From: an uncultured Bradyrhizobium sp.
GTDB taxonomy: Bacteria; Pseudomonadota; Alphaproteobacteria; Rhizobiales; Xanthobacteraceae
DNA: 64,000 nt
Assembly (NCBI RefSeq): GCF_936943645.1
Contig: NZ_CAKZJO010000106.1
Coordinates: 1-64,000, forward strand
Direction of reading: 5' to 3'
Of this stretch, positions 26,610 to 35,174 are shown piece by piece. Each line of letters opens with the position of its first letter. Positions within the stretch are counted from its first letter, which is position 1. The notes beneath the pieces are model-generated. The model ran no database searches. It was not told the origin of the DNA and saw only the letters and a list, made by a program, of their open reading frames with translations. Made by a program: the position numbers and the translations under genes.

Positions 26610-27632
26610 ATGTTGCAAACGACCAAGCGACCGGATTCACCGGTATCCATCATCGGCGCAGGCATTGCGGGCGCCTGGCAGGCTTTGCTGTTCGCGCAGG
26701 CCGGCCATGCCGTGACCTTGCACGAGCGCGGTGACGAGGCGATGACGGACGCCACCAGCCATTGGGCCGGCGGCATGCTCGCGCCCTATTGCGAGGCCGA
26801 GGTCGCCGAACCCATCATCAGCCGCCTCGGCTTGCGCTCGCTCGAGGTCTGGCGGCGCGAGCTGCCCGACACGCCGTTCAACGGCTCGCTCGTCGTCGCC
26901 CATCCGCGCGAGCGCAACGATTTCGAGCGCTTTGCGCGCATGACCGAGGACCACCGCCGGCTCGACGCTGCCGGCCTTGCCGAGCTCGAGCCGTCGCTGG
27001 AAGGCCGCTTCCGCGATGCGCTGTTCTTTCCGGCCGAGGGCCATGTCGAGCCGCGCCGCGTGCTGCCGCAGCTGCACGAGCGCATCCGCGCCGCCGGCGG
27101 CACCATCAAGTTTTCCAGCGACGTTTCGGCGGGGGATCTCGCAAAGGACCCTGATGCCATCGTGATCGACTGCCGCGGCCTTGGCGCCCGCGACGAGCAG
27201 CCGGAGCTGCGCGGCGTCAAGGGCGAGATGATCCTGATCGAGACGGCCGAGGTGCAGCTGGCACGTCCGGTGCGGCTGATGCATCCGCGCTGGCCGCTCT
27301 ACGTGATCCCGCGCGAGAACAATTTGTTCATGCTGGGCGCGACCTCGATCGAGACCGAGGACACCGGCGTCACCGTCCGCTCCGCGCTGGAGCTTCTCGG
27401 CGCGGCCTATACCGTGCACCCCGCCTTTGGCGAAGCCCGCATCGTCGAATTCGGCTCCGGCCTTCGCCCCGCTTTTCCCGACAATCTGCCGCGCATCGGC
27501 ATTCGCGGCCGCAGGATCACCGTCAACGGCCTCTACCGCCACGGCTTCCTGATCGCCCCCGCGCTCGCCGAGCTGACGCTCAACTATGTCGAGCGCGGCC
27601 AGATCGACAACGAGGTGATGCAATGCGTGTGA
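26610..27632 (+). CDS. thiO: Glycine oxidase / thiazole synthesis FAD protein ThiO
   Basis: 340 residues. The FAD site is VSIIGAGIAGAWQALLF, and ATSHWAGGMLAPYCEAE is the characteristic ThiO region. The C-terminus has YRHGFLIAPALAEL, as in DadA/ThiO oxidoreductases. It oxidises glycine to the imine needed by ThiG for thiazole formation. First gene of thiOSGEC, directly behind the riboswitch, and it overlaps thiS by ten bases. Confidence 0.93.
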   Translation: MLQTTKRPDSPVSIIGAGIAGAWQALLFAQAGHAVTLHERGDEAMTDATSHWAGGMLAPYCEAEVAEPIISRLGLRSLEVWRRELPDTPFNGSLVVAHPRERNDFERFARMTEDHRRLDAAGLAELEPSLEGRFRDALFFPAEGHVEPRRVLPQLHERIRAAGGTIKFSSDVSAGDLAKDPDAIVIDCRGLGARDEQPELRGVKGEMILIETAEVQLARPVRLMHPRWPLYVIPRENNLFMLGATSIETEDTGVTVRSALELLGAAYTVHPAFGEARIVEFGSGLRPAFPDNLPRIGIRGRRITVNGLYRHGFLIAPALAELTLNYVERGQIDNEVMQCV

Positions 27633-27820
27633 CCGTGAACGGCGAGCAGCGCGAGGTGGCCGCGGCCAGCGTCGATGCGCTGCTGTCCGAGCTCGACTAC
27701 GAGGGCACCCATTTCGCCATCGCGCTGAACTACGACGTCGTGCCGAAGAGCCGCTGGGCCGAGACCAGCCTGAAAGCCGGCGACGAGATCGAGATCATCA
27801 CGCCGCGGCAGGGAGGGTGA
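27623..27820 (+). CDS. thiS: Sulfur carrier protein ThiS
   Basis: 65 residues with a beta-grasp fold pattern and the C-terminal di-glycine (PRQGG) that is adenylated and thiocarboxylated before giving sulfur to ThiG. The start overlaps the thiO stop codon, which couples their translation. The ubiquitin-like motif VNGEQREV near the start is typical. Confidence 0.93.
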   Translation: MRVTVNGEQREVAAASVDALLSELDYEGTHFAIALNYDVVPKSRWAETSLKAGDEIEIITPRQGG

Positions 27821-27846
27821 GGTGATGCTGCCACGCTCTCTCCACT

Positions 27847-27984
27847 CGTCGTCCCCGCCTAGTGCGCGATGCGCACGGGGGCGGGGACCCATAACCCCAG
27901 GGAGCGGTTATGGCGCTCGGTCTCTCCCCGCGTGCCCCAAGAGAAATCACGCGGTATGGATCCCCGCCTTCGCGGGGATGACAG
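27847..27984. repeat. Family C repeat inside the thi operon
   Basis: CGTCGTCCCCGCC at the left and CCGCCTTCGCGGGGATGAC at the right bracket two GGGACCCATA / TATGGATCCC arms. The element separates thiS from thiG. Related copies are at 33307-33436, 43517-43624 and, in variant form, 38391-38493. Confidence 0.8.
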
Positions 27985-28027
27985 CTACTTCTGGGCTGAC
28001 AGCTGCATTCAAGGAGACGCCTTCCCA

Positions 28028-28810
28028 ATGGTGACCTTCTACGGCAAATCCTTCGCCTCGCGCCTCCTCATCGGCAGCGCGCTCTATCCTTCGCCTGCGA
28101 TCATGCAGTCCGCCATCCGCGCCTCCGGCTCGAACATCGTCACGGTGTCGCTGCGCCGCGAATCCGCCGGCGGCAAGACGGGCGATGCGTTCTGGAATCT
28201 GATCCGCGAGCTCGACGTGTCAGTGCTGCCGAACACCGCCGGCTGCCGCACCGTGCGCGAGGCCGTGACCACCGCAAAACTCGCCCGCGAATTGTTCGGC
28301 ACGTCCTGGATCAAGCTCGAGGTCATCGCCGACAACGACACGCTGCAGCCCGACGTCGTCGGCCTCGTCGAAGCCGCCACCATCCTGATCAAGGACGGTT
28401 TTGAAGTGTTCCCCTATTGCACCGAGGATCTCTCGGTCGCCAACCGCCTGGTCGATGCCGGCTGCAAGGTGGTGATGCCGTGGGCCGCTCCCATCGGCTC
28501 GGCCCGTGGCATCACCAACCGCGATGCCTTGAGCCTGCTGCGCGACCGCCTGCCCGATATCACCTTGGTGGTTGACGCCGGCTTGGGCGCGCCCAGTCAC
28601 GCCGCGCAGGCGCTGGAGCTCGGCTATGACGCCGTGCTGCTCAACACCGCGATCGCCAAGGCCGCCGATCCCGTCGCGATGGCCAAGGCCTTCCGCCTCG
28701 GGATCGAGGCCGGCCGCACCGCATTCGAAGCCGGGCTGATGAACGCCCGCGACTTCGCCTCCCCCTCCACTCCTGTCGTTGGGACCCCGTTCTGGCATGC
28801 CGTATCCTGA
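28028..28810 (+). CDS. thiG: Thiazole synthase ThiG
   Basis: 260 residues forming a (beta/alpha)8 barrel. The Schiff-base lysine is in SWIKLEVIADN, and VVMPWAAPIGSARGITN and VVDAGLGAPSHAAQALELG form the phosphate-binding end. It condenses deoxyxylulose 5-phosphate, ThiS thiocarboxylate and dehydroglycine to the thiazole phosphate. The start at 28028 lies 207 bp after thiS because of the inserted repeat. The last codons overlap thiE. Confidence 0.94.
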   Translation: MVTFYGKSFASRLLIGSALYPSPAIMQSAIRASGSNIVTVSLRRESAGGKTGDAFWNLIRELDVSVLPNTAGCRTVREAVTTAKLARELFGTSWIKLEVIADNDTLQPDVVGLVEAATILIKDGFEVFPYCTEDLSVANRLVDAGCKVVMPWAAPIGSARGITNRDALSLLRDRLPDITLVVDAGLGAPSHAAQALELGYDAVLLNTAIAKAADPVAMAKAFRLGIEAGRTAFEAGLMNARDFASPSTPVVGTPFWHAVS

Positions 28811-29402
28811 TCGCTTTTATCCCGTCGTCGACAGCCTCAAATGGGTCGAGCGGCTCACCAAGCTCGGCGTCGGCACCATCCAGCTGCGCGCGAAAGAGCT
28901 GAACGACGCCGACGCACTGCAGATCGTCAGCGACGCGCTGGCCATCACCAAGGACACCGAAACGAAGCTGGTCGTGAACGACTATTGGCGCGCGGCGATC
29001 GTCGCCGGCGCAAAATATCTGCATCTCGGCCAGGAGGATCTCGCCGAGGCCGACCTCGGCGCTATCCGCGAAGCCGGCCTCTCGCTCGGCATCTCCACCC
29101 ATGACGACGCCGAGCTCGAGACTGCGCTCGCCGCAAAGCCCGATTACGTCGCGCTCGGCCCGATCTTCTTCACCACGCTCAAGTCGATGCGCTTCGAGCC
29201 GCAGGGCATTCCGAAGATCACCGAGTGGAAGAAGCGCATCGGCACCATCCCGCTGGTCGCGATCGGCGGCATCAAGTTCGAGCACGCCGCGGAGATCTTT
29301 GCGGCGGGCGCGGATTCGATCGCGGTGGTCAGCGACGTCACCCAGAACGCCGACCCCGATGCGAGGGTGCGGCAATGGCTCGGCCTGAAGGAGGCGGCGT
29401 GA
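28797..29402 (+). CDS. thiE: Thiamine-phosphate synthase ThiE
   Basis: 201 residues from the ATG at 28797, which overlaps the end of thiG by 14 bases. IQLRAKELNDADAL, KLVVNDYWRAAIVAGAKYLHLGQEDL and VAIGGIKFEHAAEIFAAGADSIAVVS are the pyrophosphate and thiazole-binding segments. It joins the pyrimidine and thiazole halves to give thiamine phosphate. The loop FFTTLKSMRFEPQG corresponds to the usual GPIFPTxTK region, with an altered second half. Confidence 0.92.
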   Translation: MPYPDRFYPVVDSLKWVERLTKLGVGTIQLRAKELNDADALQIVSDALAITKDTETKLVVNDYWRAAIVAGAKYLHLGQEDLAEADLGAIREAGLSLGISTHDDAELETALAAKPDYVALGPIFFTTLKSMRFEPQGIPKITEWKKRIGTIPLVAIGGIKFEHAAEIFAAGADSIAVVSDVTQNADPDARVRQWLGLKEAA

Positions 29403-29420
29403 TGCCCCAACTGTCTCCAC

Positions 29421-29506
29421 GTCATTGCGAGCGCAGCGAAGCAATCCAGGATCTTTCCGTGGAGGCAGTCTGGATTGCTTCGTCGCAAGAGCTCCTCGCA
29501 ATGACG
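29421..29506. repeat. Family A palindrome between thiE and thiC
   Basis: Outer arms GTCATTGCGAG and CTCGCAATGAC, inner arms GAAGCAATCCAG and CTGGATTGCTTC. The element is the same as the copies at 57127-57212 and 59147-59232 and lies within the thi operon. Confidence 0.85.
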
Positions 29507-29568
29507 GAGCAAGAACTCACCAGCGTCGTCTCGGCGCCAAAGCATACGAATTAATCCGGAGGATCCCC

Positions 29569-31467
29569 ATGAACATCCGCTCCAACCCCGAAAAAACGGT
29601 CCCCGCCGTCACCACCGGCCCCCTTCCCTCCTCGCGAAAGATCTTCGCGACGCCCGACGCCGCGCCCGATCTGCGCGTGCCGCTGCGCGAGATCATCCTG
29701 TCCGAAGGCGCCGGCGAGCCGAACCTGCCGGTCTACGACACTTCGGGCCCCTACACCGATCCCTCCGTCACCATCGACGTCAACGCAGGCCTTGCGCGCA
29801 ACCGCAAGCAATGGGTGCTGGAGCGTGGCGGCGTCGAGGAATATGAGGGACGCCAGGTCAAGCCGGAGGACAACGGCAGCGTCTCCACCGACAAGGCCGC
29901 GCGCGCCTTCTCGGCCTATCACAAGCCGCTTCGCGGCCTCGACGGCCACAAGATCACCCAGCTCGAATTCGCCCGCGCCGGCATCGTCACCAAGGAGATG
30001 ATCTACGTCGCCGCGCGCGAGAACCTCGGCCGCAAGCAGCAGCTCGAGCGCGCGGAAGCCGCCCTCGCCGACGGCGAGAGTTTCGGCGCATCGGTGCCCG
30101 CCTTCATCACCCCGGAGTTCGTGCGCGACGAGATCGCGCGCGGCCGCGCCATCATCCCCTCCAACATCAACCACGCAGAACTCGAGCCGATGATCATCGG
30201 CCGCAACTTCCTGACCAAGATCAACGCCAATATCGGCAACTCCGCCGTGACCTCGTCGGTCGAGGAGGAGGTCGAGAAGATGGTGTGGGCGATCCGCTGG
30301 GGCGCCGACACCGTGATGGACCTCTCGACCGGCCGCAACATCCACACCACGCGCGAATGGATCCTGCGCAACTCGCCGGTGCCGATCGGCACGGTGCCGA
30401 TCTACCAGGCGCTGGAGAAGTGCAACGGCGATCCCGTGAAGCTGACCTGGGAGCTCTACAAGGACACGCTGATCGAGCAGTGCGAGCAGGGTGTCGACTA
30501 TTTCACCATCCACGCCGGCGTGCGCCTGCAATACATCCACCTCACAGCCAGCCGCGTCACCGGCATCGTCAGCCGCGGCGGCTCGATCATGGCGAAGTGG
30601 TGCCTGGCGCATCACAAGGAAAGCTTCCTCTACACGCATTTCGACGAGATCTGCGACCTCATGCGCAAATATGACGTCTCGTTCTCGCTCGGCGACGGCC
30701 TGCGTCCTGGTTCGATCGCGGACGCCAACGACCGCGCGCAGTTCGCGGAGCTGGAGACGCTCGGCGAGCTCACGAAGATCGCGTGGGACAAGGGCTGCCA
30801 GGTCATGATCGAAGGCCCCGGCCACGTGCCGATGCACAAGATCAAGATCAACATGGACAAGCAGCTCAAGGAATGCGGCGAAGCCCCGTTCTACACGCTC
30901 GGGCCCCTGACCACCGACATCGCGCCGGGCTATGACCACATCACCTCAGGGATTGGCGCGGCCATGATCGGCTGGTTCGGCTGCGCCATGCTCTGCTACG
31001 TCACGCCGAAGGAGCATCTCGGCCTCCCCGATCGTAACGACGTCAAGACCGGCGTCATCACCTACAAGATCGCCGCCCACGCCTCCGACCTCGCCAAGGG
31101 CCACCCCGCCGCGCAACTGCGCGACGACGCCCTCTCCCGCGCGCGGTTCGAATTCCGCTGGACCGACCAGTTCAACCTCGGCCTCGACCCCGATACCGCA
31201 AAAAGCTTCCACGACGAGACCCTGCCGAAGGAAGCCCACAAGGTCGCCCATTTCTGCTCGATGTGCGGCCCGAAGTTCTGCTCGATGAAGATCACGCAGG
31301 ACGTGCGGGACTACGCGGCGACGCTGAATGATCCGAACAGCGTCGGCATGTCGATGCAGGGCACCGCCGAGGACGGCATGGCCAAGATGAGCGCGAAGTT
31401 CAAGGAGATGGGGAGCAGCGTTTATCTGGACGCCGAGAAGGTGAAGGAGAGCAATCGGGTATTGTGA
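29569..31467 (+). CDS. thiC: Phosphomethylpyrimidine synthase ThiC (radical SAM)
   Basis: 632 residues, the usual ThiC length. The C-terminal cluster motif CSMCGPKFC supplies the three cysteines of the [4Fe-4S] cluster. GRNIHTTREWILRNSPVPIGTVPIYQALEK and PGYDHITSGIGAAMIGW belong to the AIR-binding barrel. It converts aminoimidazole ribotide to HMP phosphate. The ATG at 29569 is preceded by CCGGAGGATC. It is the last gene of the operon, here placed after thiE rather than first. Confidence 0.96.
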   Translation: MNIRSNPEKTVPAVTTGPLPSSRKIFATPDAAPDLRVPLREIILSEGAGEPNLPVYDTSGPYTDPSVTIDVNAGLARNRKQWVLERGGVEEYEGRQVKPEDNGSVSTDKAARAFSAYHKPLRGLDGHKITQLEFARAGIVTKEMIYVAARENLGRKQQLERAEAALADGESFGASVPAFITPEFVRDEIARGRAIIPSNINHAELEPMIIGRNFLTKINANIGNSAVTSSVEEEVEKMVWAIRWGADTVMDLSTGRNIHTTREWILRNSPVPIGTVPIYQALEKCNGDPVKLTWELYKDTLIEQCEQGVDYFTIHAGVRLQYIHLTASRVTGIVSRGGSIMAKWCLAHHKESFLYTHFDEICDLMRKYDVSFSLGDGLRPGSIADANDRAQFAELETLGELTKIAWDKGCQVMIEGPGHVPMHKIKINMDKQLKECGEAPFYTLGPLTTDIAPGYDHITSGIGAAMIGWFGCAMLCYVTPKEHLGLPDRNDVKTGVITYKIAAHASDLAKGHPAAQLRDDALSRARFEFRWTDQFNLGLDPDTAKSFHDETLPKEAHKVAHFCSMCGPKFCSMKITQDVRDYAATLNDPNSVGMSMQGTAEDGMAKMSAKFKEMGSSVYLDAEKVKESNRVL

Positions 31468-31518
31468 GGGACGTCGGTTAAAAGGCCCGGAGTTGCTCAG
31501 GGTCTACCTCACACTTAA

Positions 31519-31546
31519 AGGGCCGGGGAAGAACCGGCCTTTTTCG
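31519..31546 (+). terminator. Rho-independent terminator after thiC
   Basis: GGGCCGG, loop GGAAGAA, CCGGCC, then TTTTTCG, about 50 bp after the thiC stop codon. Confidence 0.85.
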
Positions 31547-31616
31547 TTGCCCGCATTGAATGGGGCTACTACCTTGCGCAGCGTTTCCAGATCGCATCCA
31601 ATAATTGGCCGTTGCT

Positions 31617-32669
31617 ATGGATAAGCGGTACCAGATCTTTGTTAGCTCCACGTTCGCTGATCTGCAGCACGAGCGCCAAGCTGTCATGCAGGCACTGCTA
31701 AGTCTCGACCACTTTCCTGCGGGAATGGAATTATTTCCAGCCTCTGACGAAGACCAGTGGGCTCTCATCAAAGGCGTGATCGACGACAGCGACTATTATG
31801 TCCTGGTAATTGGTGGACGGTACGGGTCTACAACCGAAGACGGTATCAGCTACACCGAGATGGAATTTGAATACGCGAAGGCCACCAGGAAGCCGATCCT
31901 GGCATTCGTCCACCAAAATCCTGAACTCATACCAGCCGGCAAGACGGATCTAAGCGATGCGGCGCGAGCGAGACTAGAGGCATTCCGCTCAAAAGTCGGA
32001 ACAGGCAGACATATTAAGTTCTGGACGAATGCGGACGACTTACGTGCGAAAGTGATTCAGTCGATCTCTGCAGAAACCAAGCGCAACCCGCAAGAAGGCT
32101 GGGTCCGAGCAAGCCGCACGGCCGACCCAGCACTGCTAGAGTCCTTGCGTAGCGAAATTGACAGTCTTCGTAATGAACTCGCTAACGCTCGATCGGAGGC
32201 TCCAACTGGATCTGAGAATTACGCTGGAGGAACGGATCCCTTTCTGATCGACTGTCACTACCAAGTATATCAGCGAGAAGAGCGCGAGTGGCTGAGGGGA
32301 TCGCGCAACGTAGGCGTAAGCTGGAACACAATCTTCTTTGAGGTTGGCCCTATCCTAATGGAAGAAGCGACCGAGCAGCAGATGAAGCGTCGGCTATCGA
32401 ACGAAATATGGCGATACGATCTCGACAAATTCCCAAAAGGGGTCGAGGTTTCGATTAGTGACGACACCTTTGACACCATAAAGGTACAGCTATTTGCACT
32501 GGGTCTAATCCAGAAGAGTTCAAAGAAGCACGTTCCGTCGGATACGAATCGATACTGGGCATTGACTCCCTATGGAGAGACGACGCTTATGAAGCTCCGC
32601 GGCATTCCGAAATCCGACGGCGGTATTCTGCAAGCGAAGCCGTCAGAGCCTAGCCTCAAATCTCTATAG
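31617..32669 (+). CDS. DUF4062 domain protein, AT-richer than neighbours
   Basis: 350 residues from the ATG at 31617. The N-terminal DUF4062 domain (about 1-125) has the opening YQIFVSSTFADLQHERQAV, and IGGRYGSTTEDGISYTEMEFEYA later; this is a Rossmann-like, TIR-related module found at the N-terminus of many conflict-system proteins. A coiled segment (LLESLRSEIDSLRNELANA) links to a C-terminal domain of about 150 residues that looks like a winged helix (VQLFALGLIQKSS). Its codon use and base composition differ from the flanking thi and mug genes, suggesting acquisition by transfer. The function is unknown; a defence role is inference only. Confidence 0.75.
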   Translation: MDKRYQIFVSSTFADLQHERQAVMQALLSLDHFPAGMELFPASDEDQWALIKGVIDDSDYYVLVIGGRYGSTTEDGISYTEMEFEYAKATRKPILAFVHQNPELIPAGKTDLSDAARARLEAFRSKVGTGRHIKFWTNADDLRAKVIQSISAETKRNPQEGWVRASRTADPALLESLRSEIDSLRNELANARSEAPTGSENYAGGTDPFLIDCHYQVYQREEREWLRGSRNVGVSWNTIFFEVGPILMEEATEQQMKRRLSNEIWRYDLDKFPKGVEVSISDDTFDTIKVQLFALGLIQKSSKKHVPSDTNRYWALTPYGETTLMKLRGIPKSDGGILQAKPSEPSLKSL

Positions 32670-32769
32670 CAAGGATAGCTGGGCTAACCGGCGCGGCATC
32701 GTGGATCTTTGCCGTCCTGCATGTCGCTAATGCTCGCGCGCTACAACGCTACAGATACTTGATCTCCCC

Positions 32770-33276
32770 GTGACCATCGCCCACCGCCTCCCCGACCAGC
32801 TCCGCCCCAACCTCCGCCTCGTCTTCGTCGGCACCGCCGCCTCGACGCGCTCGGCGCAGCTTGGGCACTACTACGCCCATCCCGGCAACCGCTTCTGGCG
32901 CGCGCTGCATGAGGCCGGGATCACGCCGCGGCGCTATCAGCCGAGCGAGTTCGCGAAGCTGATCGATCTCGGGATCGGCTTCACCGATCTCTCCAAGACG
33001 GGCGCCGGGATGGATCACCAGATCGCGGCGGAGACGATCGACGTGGCGGGCTTCAGGGCGAAGATGGAGACGTACCGGCCGCGGACGATTGCGTTCACGA
33101 GCAAGAAGGCGGCGAGCTTGTTCTACGGCCGGCCGTCAGTTGCAATCGCGCTGGGGCGGCAGAAGCGCGATGCGAGCCTGCCGGAGATTTTTGTGCTGCC
33201 GTCGCCGTCGGGCGCGGCGTCGGGGAGTTGGAGGCTGGAGCCGTGGCGGGAGCTGGCGGCGTGGATCGCTGCGTAG
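32770..33276 (+). CDS. Mug/TDG-type mismatch-specific DNA glycosylase
   Basis: 168 residues from a GTG start. FVGTAASTRSAQLGHYYAHPGNRFW matches the substrate-pocket region of the Mug family, in which a base-recognition loop is followed by GNRFWxxL; LPSPSGAAS near the end is the usual LPSxSxxN-like insertion motif with changes. These enzymes remove uracil or modified bases opposite guanine and start base-excision repair. The loop usually written GINPG is here GTAAS, seen in the broader 'DNA-deoxyinosine glycosylase' group, so the exact substrate is uncertain. Confidence 0.82.
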   Translation: MTIAHRLPDQLRPNLRLVFVGTAASTRSAQLGHYYAHPGNRFWRALHEAGITPRRYQPSEFAKLIDLGIGFTDLSKTGAGMDHQIAAETIDVAGFRAKMETYRPRTIAFTSKKAASLFYGRPSVAIALGRQKRDASLPEIFVLPSPSGAASGSWRLEPWRELAAWIAA

Positions 33277-33306
33277 GTTCAGCGAACAATTGCGCGTCAC
33301 ATTCCC

Positions 33307-33436
33307 CGTCGTCCCCGCGAACGCGGGGACCCATACCCCCAGGGAGTAGTTTGGCGGAGACTCGGCGTTTCGGTACTGAGACCAACCGCACAGATAGATC
33401 ACGCGGTATGGGTCCCGGCGTTCGCCGGGACGACAC
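33307..33436. repeat. Family C repeat
   Basis: CGTCGTCCCCGCGAACGCGGGG at the left and CGGCGTTCGCCGGGACGACA at the right, with CCATACCCCCAGGG and its mirror in between. It separates the glycosylase gene from the convergent DUF6429 gene. Confidence 0.85.
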
Positions 33437-33475
33437 CGTGGGTTTGGCGGCACACCGTCATCGCGTTCGCAGACC

Positions 33476-33700
33476 TCACTCCTCGAACAATTTTTCGAAC
33501 AGCGTCTTCGCGCGTTCGAGCCCCTCTTGCGTGAACACCACGGACTTCACCTTGCCGACGGGATCGTCAATCATGCCCTTGTCATGCAGGCGCCCGAGCA
33601 CTCCCCAATCAAAACCCTTCCATGCCCGGCAGCCGTCGTGGAGGGTGAGATAAAGCAAGGCCAGCGCGGCATCGTCGATCTTGTCTGTGTTGATGGTCAT
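33476..33700 (-). CDS. DUF6429 family small protein
   Basis: 74 residues. The conserved core LALLYLTLHDGCRAWKGFDW and LGRLHDKGMIDDPVGKVKSVVFT is that of DUF6429, a small cytosolic family found widely in bacteria, often beside integrases or repeats. Its function is not known. The fold looks like a winged helix (two helices, then the K-S-V-V-F-T strand). Confidence 0.85.
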   Translation of the reverse strand: MTINTDKIDDAALALLYLTLHDGCRAWKGFDWGVLGRLHDKGMIDDPVGKVKSVVFTQEGLERAKTLFEKLFEE

Positions 33701-33774
33701 ATCGATCTCCTCACAAACGATGTTGAGGCCATCCTATTCGACAATCGACGGCCTGCAACGGCGCTGGGAGGTCC

Positions 33775-33923
33775 GTAGGGTGGGGTAGCGGCGCGGGTGC
33801 GCGAAGCGCAGTCGCGCGGCGCAACCCACCGCGTCTGCCGCCGCCGAGGCATAAGAGGTGGGGTTACGCCTTGCTCCGTCCCGTGTTGATGAACCGCGCA
33901 TGTGAACGGCTGACCCACCCTAC
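33775..33923. repeat. Family D repeat, 'gtagggtggg ... cccaccctac'
   Basis: Outer arms GTAGGGTGGG and CCCACCCTAC enclose about 130 bp with a central GCGCGAAGCGC-like hairpin. A shorter relative is at 34646-34730. The element fills the gap upstream of the GST gene. Confidence 0.75.
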
Positions 33924-33995
33924 AAAGATCGGAGAGGGTGTCGGAAACCGCCGGCCTCGTTCGTCCTCTGTAGGCCAACCACCCCGGAGCCCCCG

Positions 33996-34643
33996 ATGCC
34001 CACCATCACCGCCTTCGAATCCTCGCCCGACCGCGGCAAGGGCCACGCGCGAGACATGCGGGTGCGCTGGGCCTTCGAGGAGGTCGGGCTGGCTTACGAC
34101 GTCCGCCTCGTCTCGTTCGCCGCGATGAAGCAACCGGCGCATCGCGCGCTGCATCCGTTCGGGCAGATTCCGACTTACGAGGACGGCGATCTGGCGCTGT
34201 TCGAGTCCGGCGCGATCGTGCTGCATATCGCGGAGCGCCATGACGGCTTGCTGCCTCGGGATGCCGATGCGCGCGCCCGCGCGATCGCGTGGATGTTCGC
34301 CGCGCTGAGCACAATGGAGCCGCCGATCGTCGAGCTCACCATGGCCATGATATTCGAGCGCGACAAGAGCTGGTACGCCGAGCGCCTGCCGGGCTTGCAG
34401 GATCGCGTCCGTGTCAGGCTCGGCGAATTGTCCCACCACATCGGTGATGCCGACTGGCTCGACGGCGCGTTCAGCGCCGGTGACCTCATGATGGTGACAG
34501 TGCTGCGGCGGCTGCACACATCCGGGCTGCTCGACGAGTATCCCGAGATCGCCGCCTATGTCGCCCGCGGCGAAGCGCGGTCGGCGTTCCGGCGCGCGTT
34601 CGACGCGCAGCTTGCGGTGTTCACCGCGGCGTCGCGATCGTAG
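33996..34643 (+). CDS. Glutathione S-transferase family protein
   Basis: 215 residues. The N-terminal thioredoxin-like domain includes KGHARDMRVRWAFEEVGLAYDVR and the cis-proline motif FGQIPTYEDGDLALFESGAIVLHI, where E-S binds the glutathione gamma-glutamyl group. A C-terminal helical domain follows (LGELSHHIGDADWLDGAFSAGDLMMV). The substrate is unknown. The nearest context, a Mug glycosylase and DUF6429, gives no hint. Confidence 0.9.
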   Translation: MPTITAFESSPDRGKGHARDMRVRWAFEEVGLAYDVRLVSFAAMKQPAHRALHPFGQIPTYEDGDLALFESGAIVLHIAERHDGLLPRDADARARAIAWMFAALSTMEPPIVELTMAMIFERDKSWYAERLPGLQDRVRVRLGELSHHIGDADWLDGAFSAGDLMMVTVLRRLHTSGLLDEYPEIAAYVARGEARSAFRRAFDAQLAVFTAASRS

Positions 34644-34645
34644 GT

Positions 34646-34730
34646 ACGCAAAGCGAAAGCGTGCCCACGATCTGTATCTATCGCTGACGAAGGGTGGGCA
34701 CGGCGCTTTGCGCCTTTGCCCACCCTACGG
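34646..34730. repeat. Family D repeat, shorter copy
   Basis: GGGTGGGCACGGCGCTTTGCGCC followed by TTTGCCCACCCTAC, preceded by a matching ACGCAAAGCG. It sits between the GST gene and the convergent secreted-protein gene and could also help to terminate transcription. Confidence 0.6.
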
Positions 34731-34739
34731 CACCGTTCC

Positions 34740-35174
34740 CTACCGCATCGTGATCGCAAGACCCGAGAGATCCGCGTTGGCCATCAACCCGACCTGCGTG
34801 CCCGACAGTTCCAGCACCGCGCCCTTCTGGTTGGTCAGCACGATGGCGCGGGCGCCGGCGCCCACGGCAAGGCCGGCGCCGGCGGCGCCGTAGACCCCGG
34901 CAACGTCGGAGGGACGGTTGATGTTGGAGACGCGACCGCGCAGCACGGTCTTGGATCCCCCGAAGACGAGGCCGTAGTCGAGCCCGCCGGTCGAGAGCGC
35001 ATAGGAGCGGCCGCGGAAGTTCAGCACGCCGCTCCCGCCCGAGCCGCCGATGATCCAGCCCGCCTTGTAGATCGTCAGCGTCACGAAGCCACTGTCGGCC
35101 TGCGCCGCGGTCGAGAGTCCGGCCAGCGCGGCGATGGCGATCAGCGCGGCGCGAAAGGTGGAAGCGAGCTTCAT
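34740..35174 (-). CDS. Exported Gly-rich hypothetical protein
   Basis: 144 residues. A clear signal peptide (ALIAIAALAGLSTAAQA) ends before DSGFVTLTIYKAGWIIGG. The mature part is rich in Gly, Ala and beta-branched residues and reads like a beta-barrel or beta-roll (GGLDYGLVFGGSKTVLRG, then YGAAGAGLAVGAGARAIVL). No family name can be given with certainty. An envelope location is likely. Confidence 0.75.
   Translation of the reverse strand: MKLASTFRAALIAIAALAGLSTAAQADSGFVTLTIYKAGWIIGGSGGSGVLNFRGRSYALSTGGLDYGLVFGGSKTVLRGRVSNINRPSDVAGVYGAAGAGLAVGAGARAIVLTNQKGAVLELSGTQVGLMANADLSGLAITMR

Noticed and set aside
32770..33276. Naming the glycosylase mug with certainty
   Set aside because: The GINPG-type loop is changed, so the family but not the exact enzyme can be stated.
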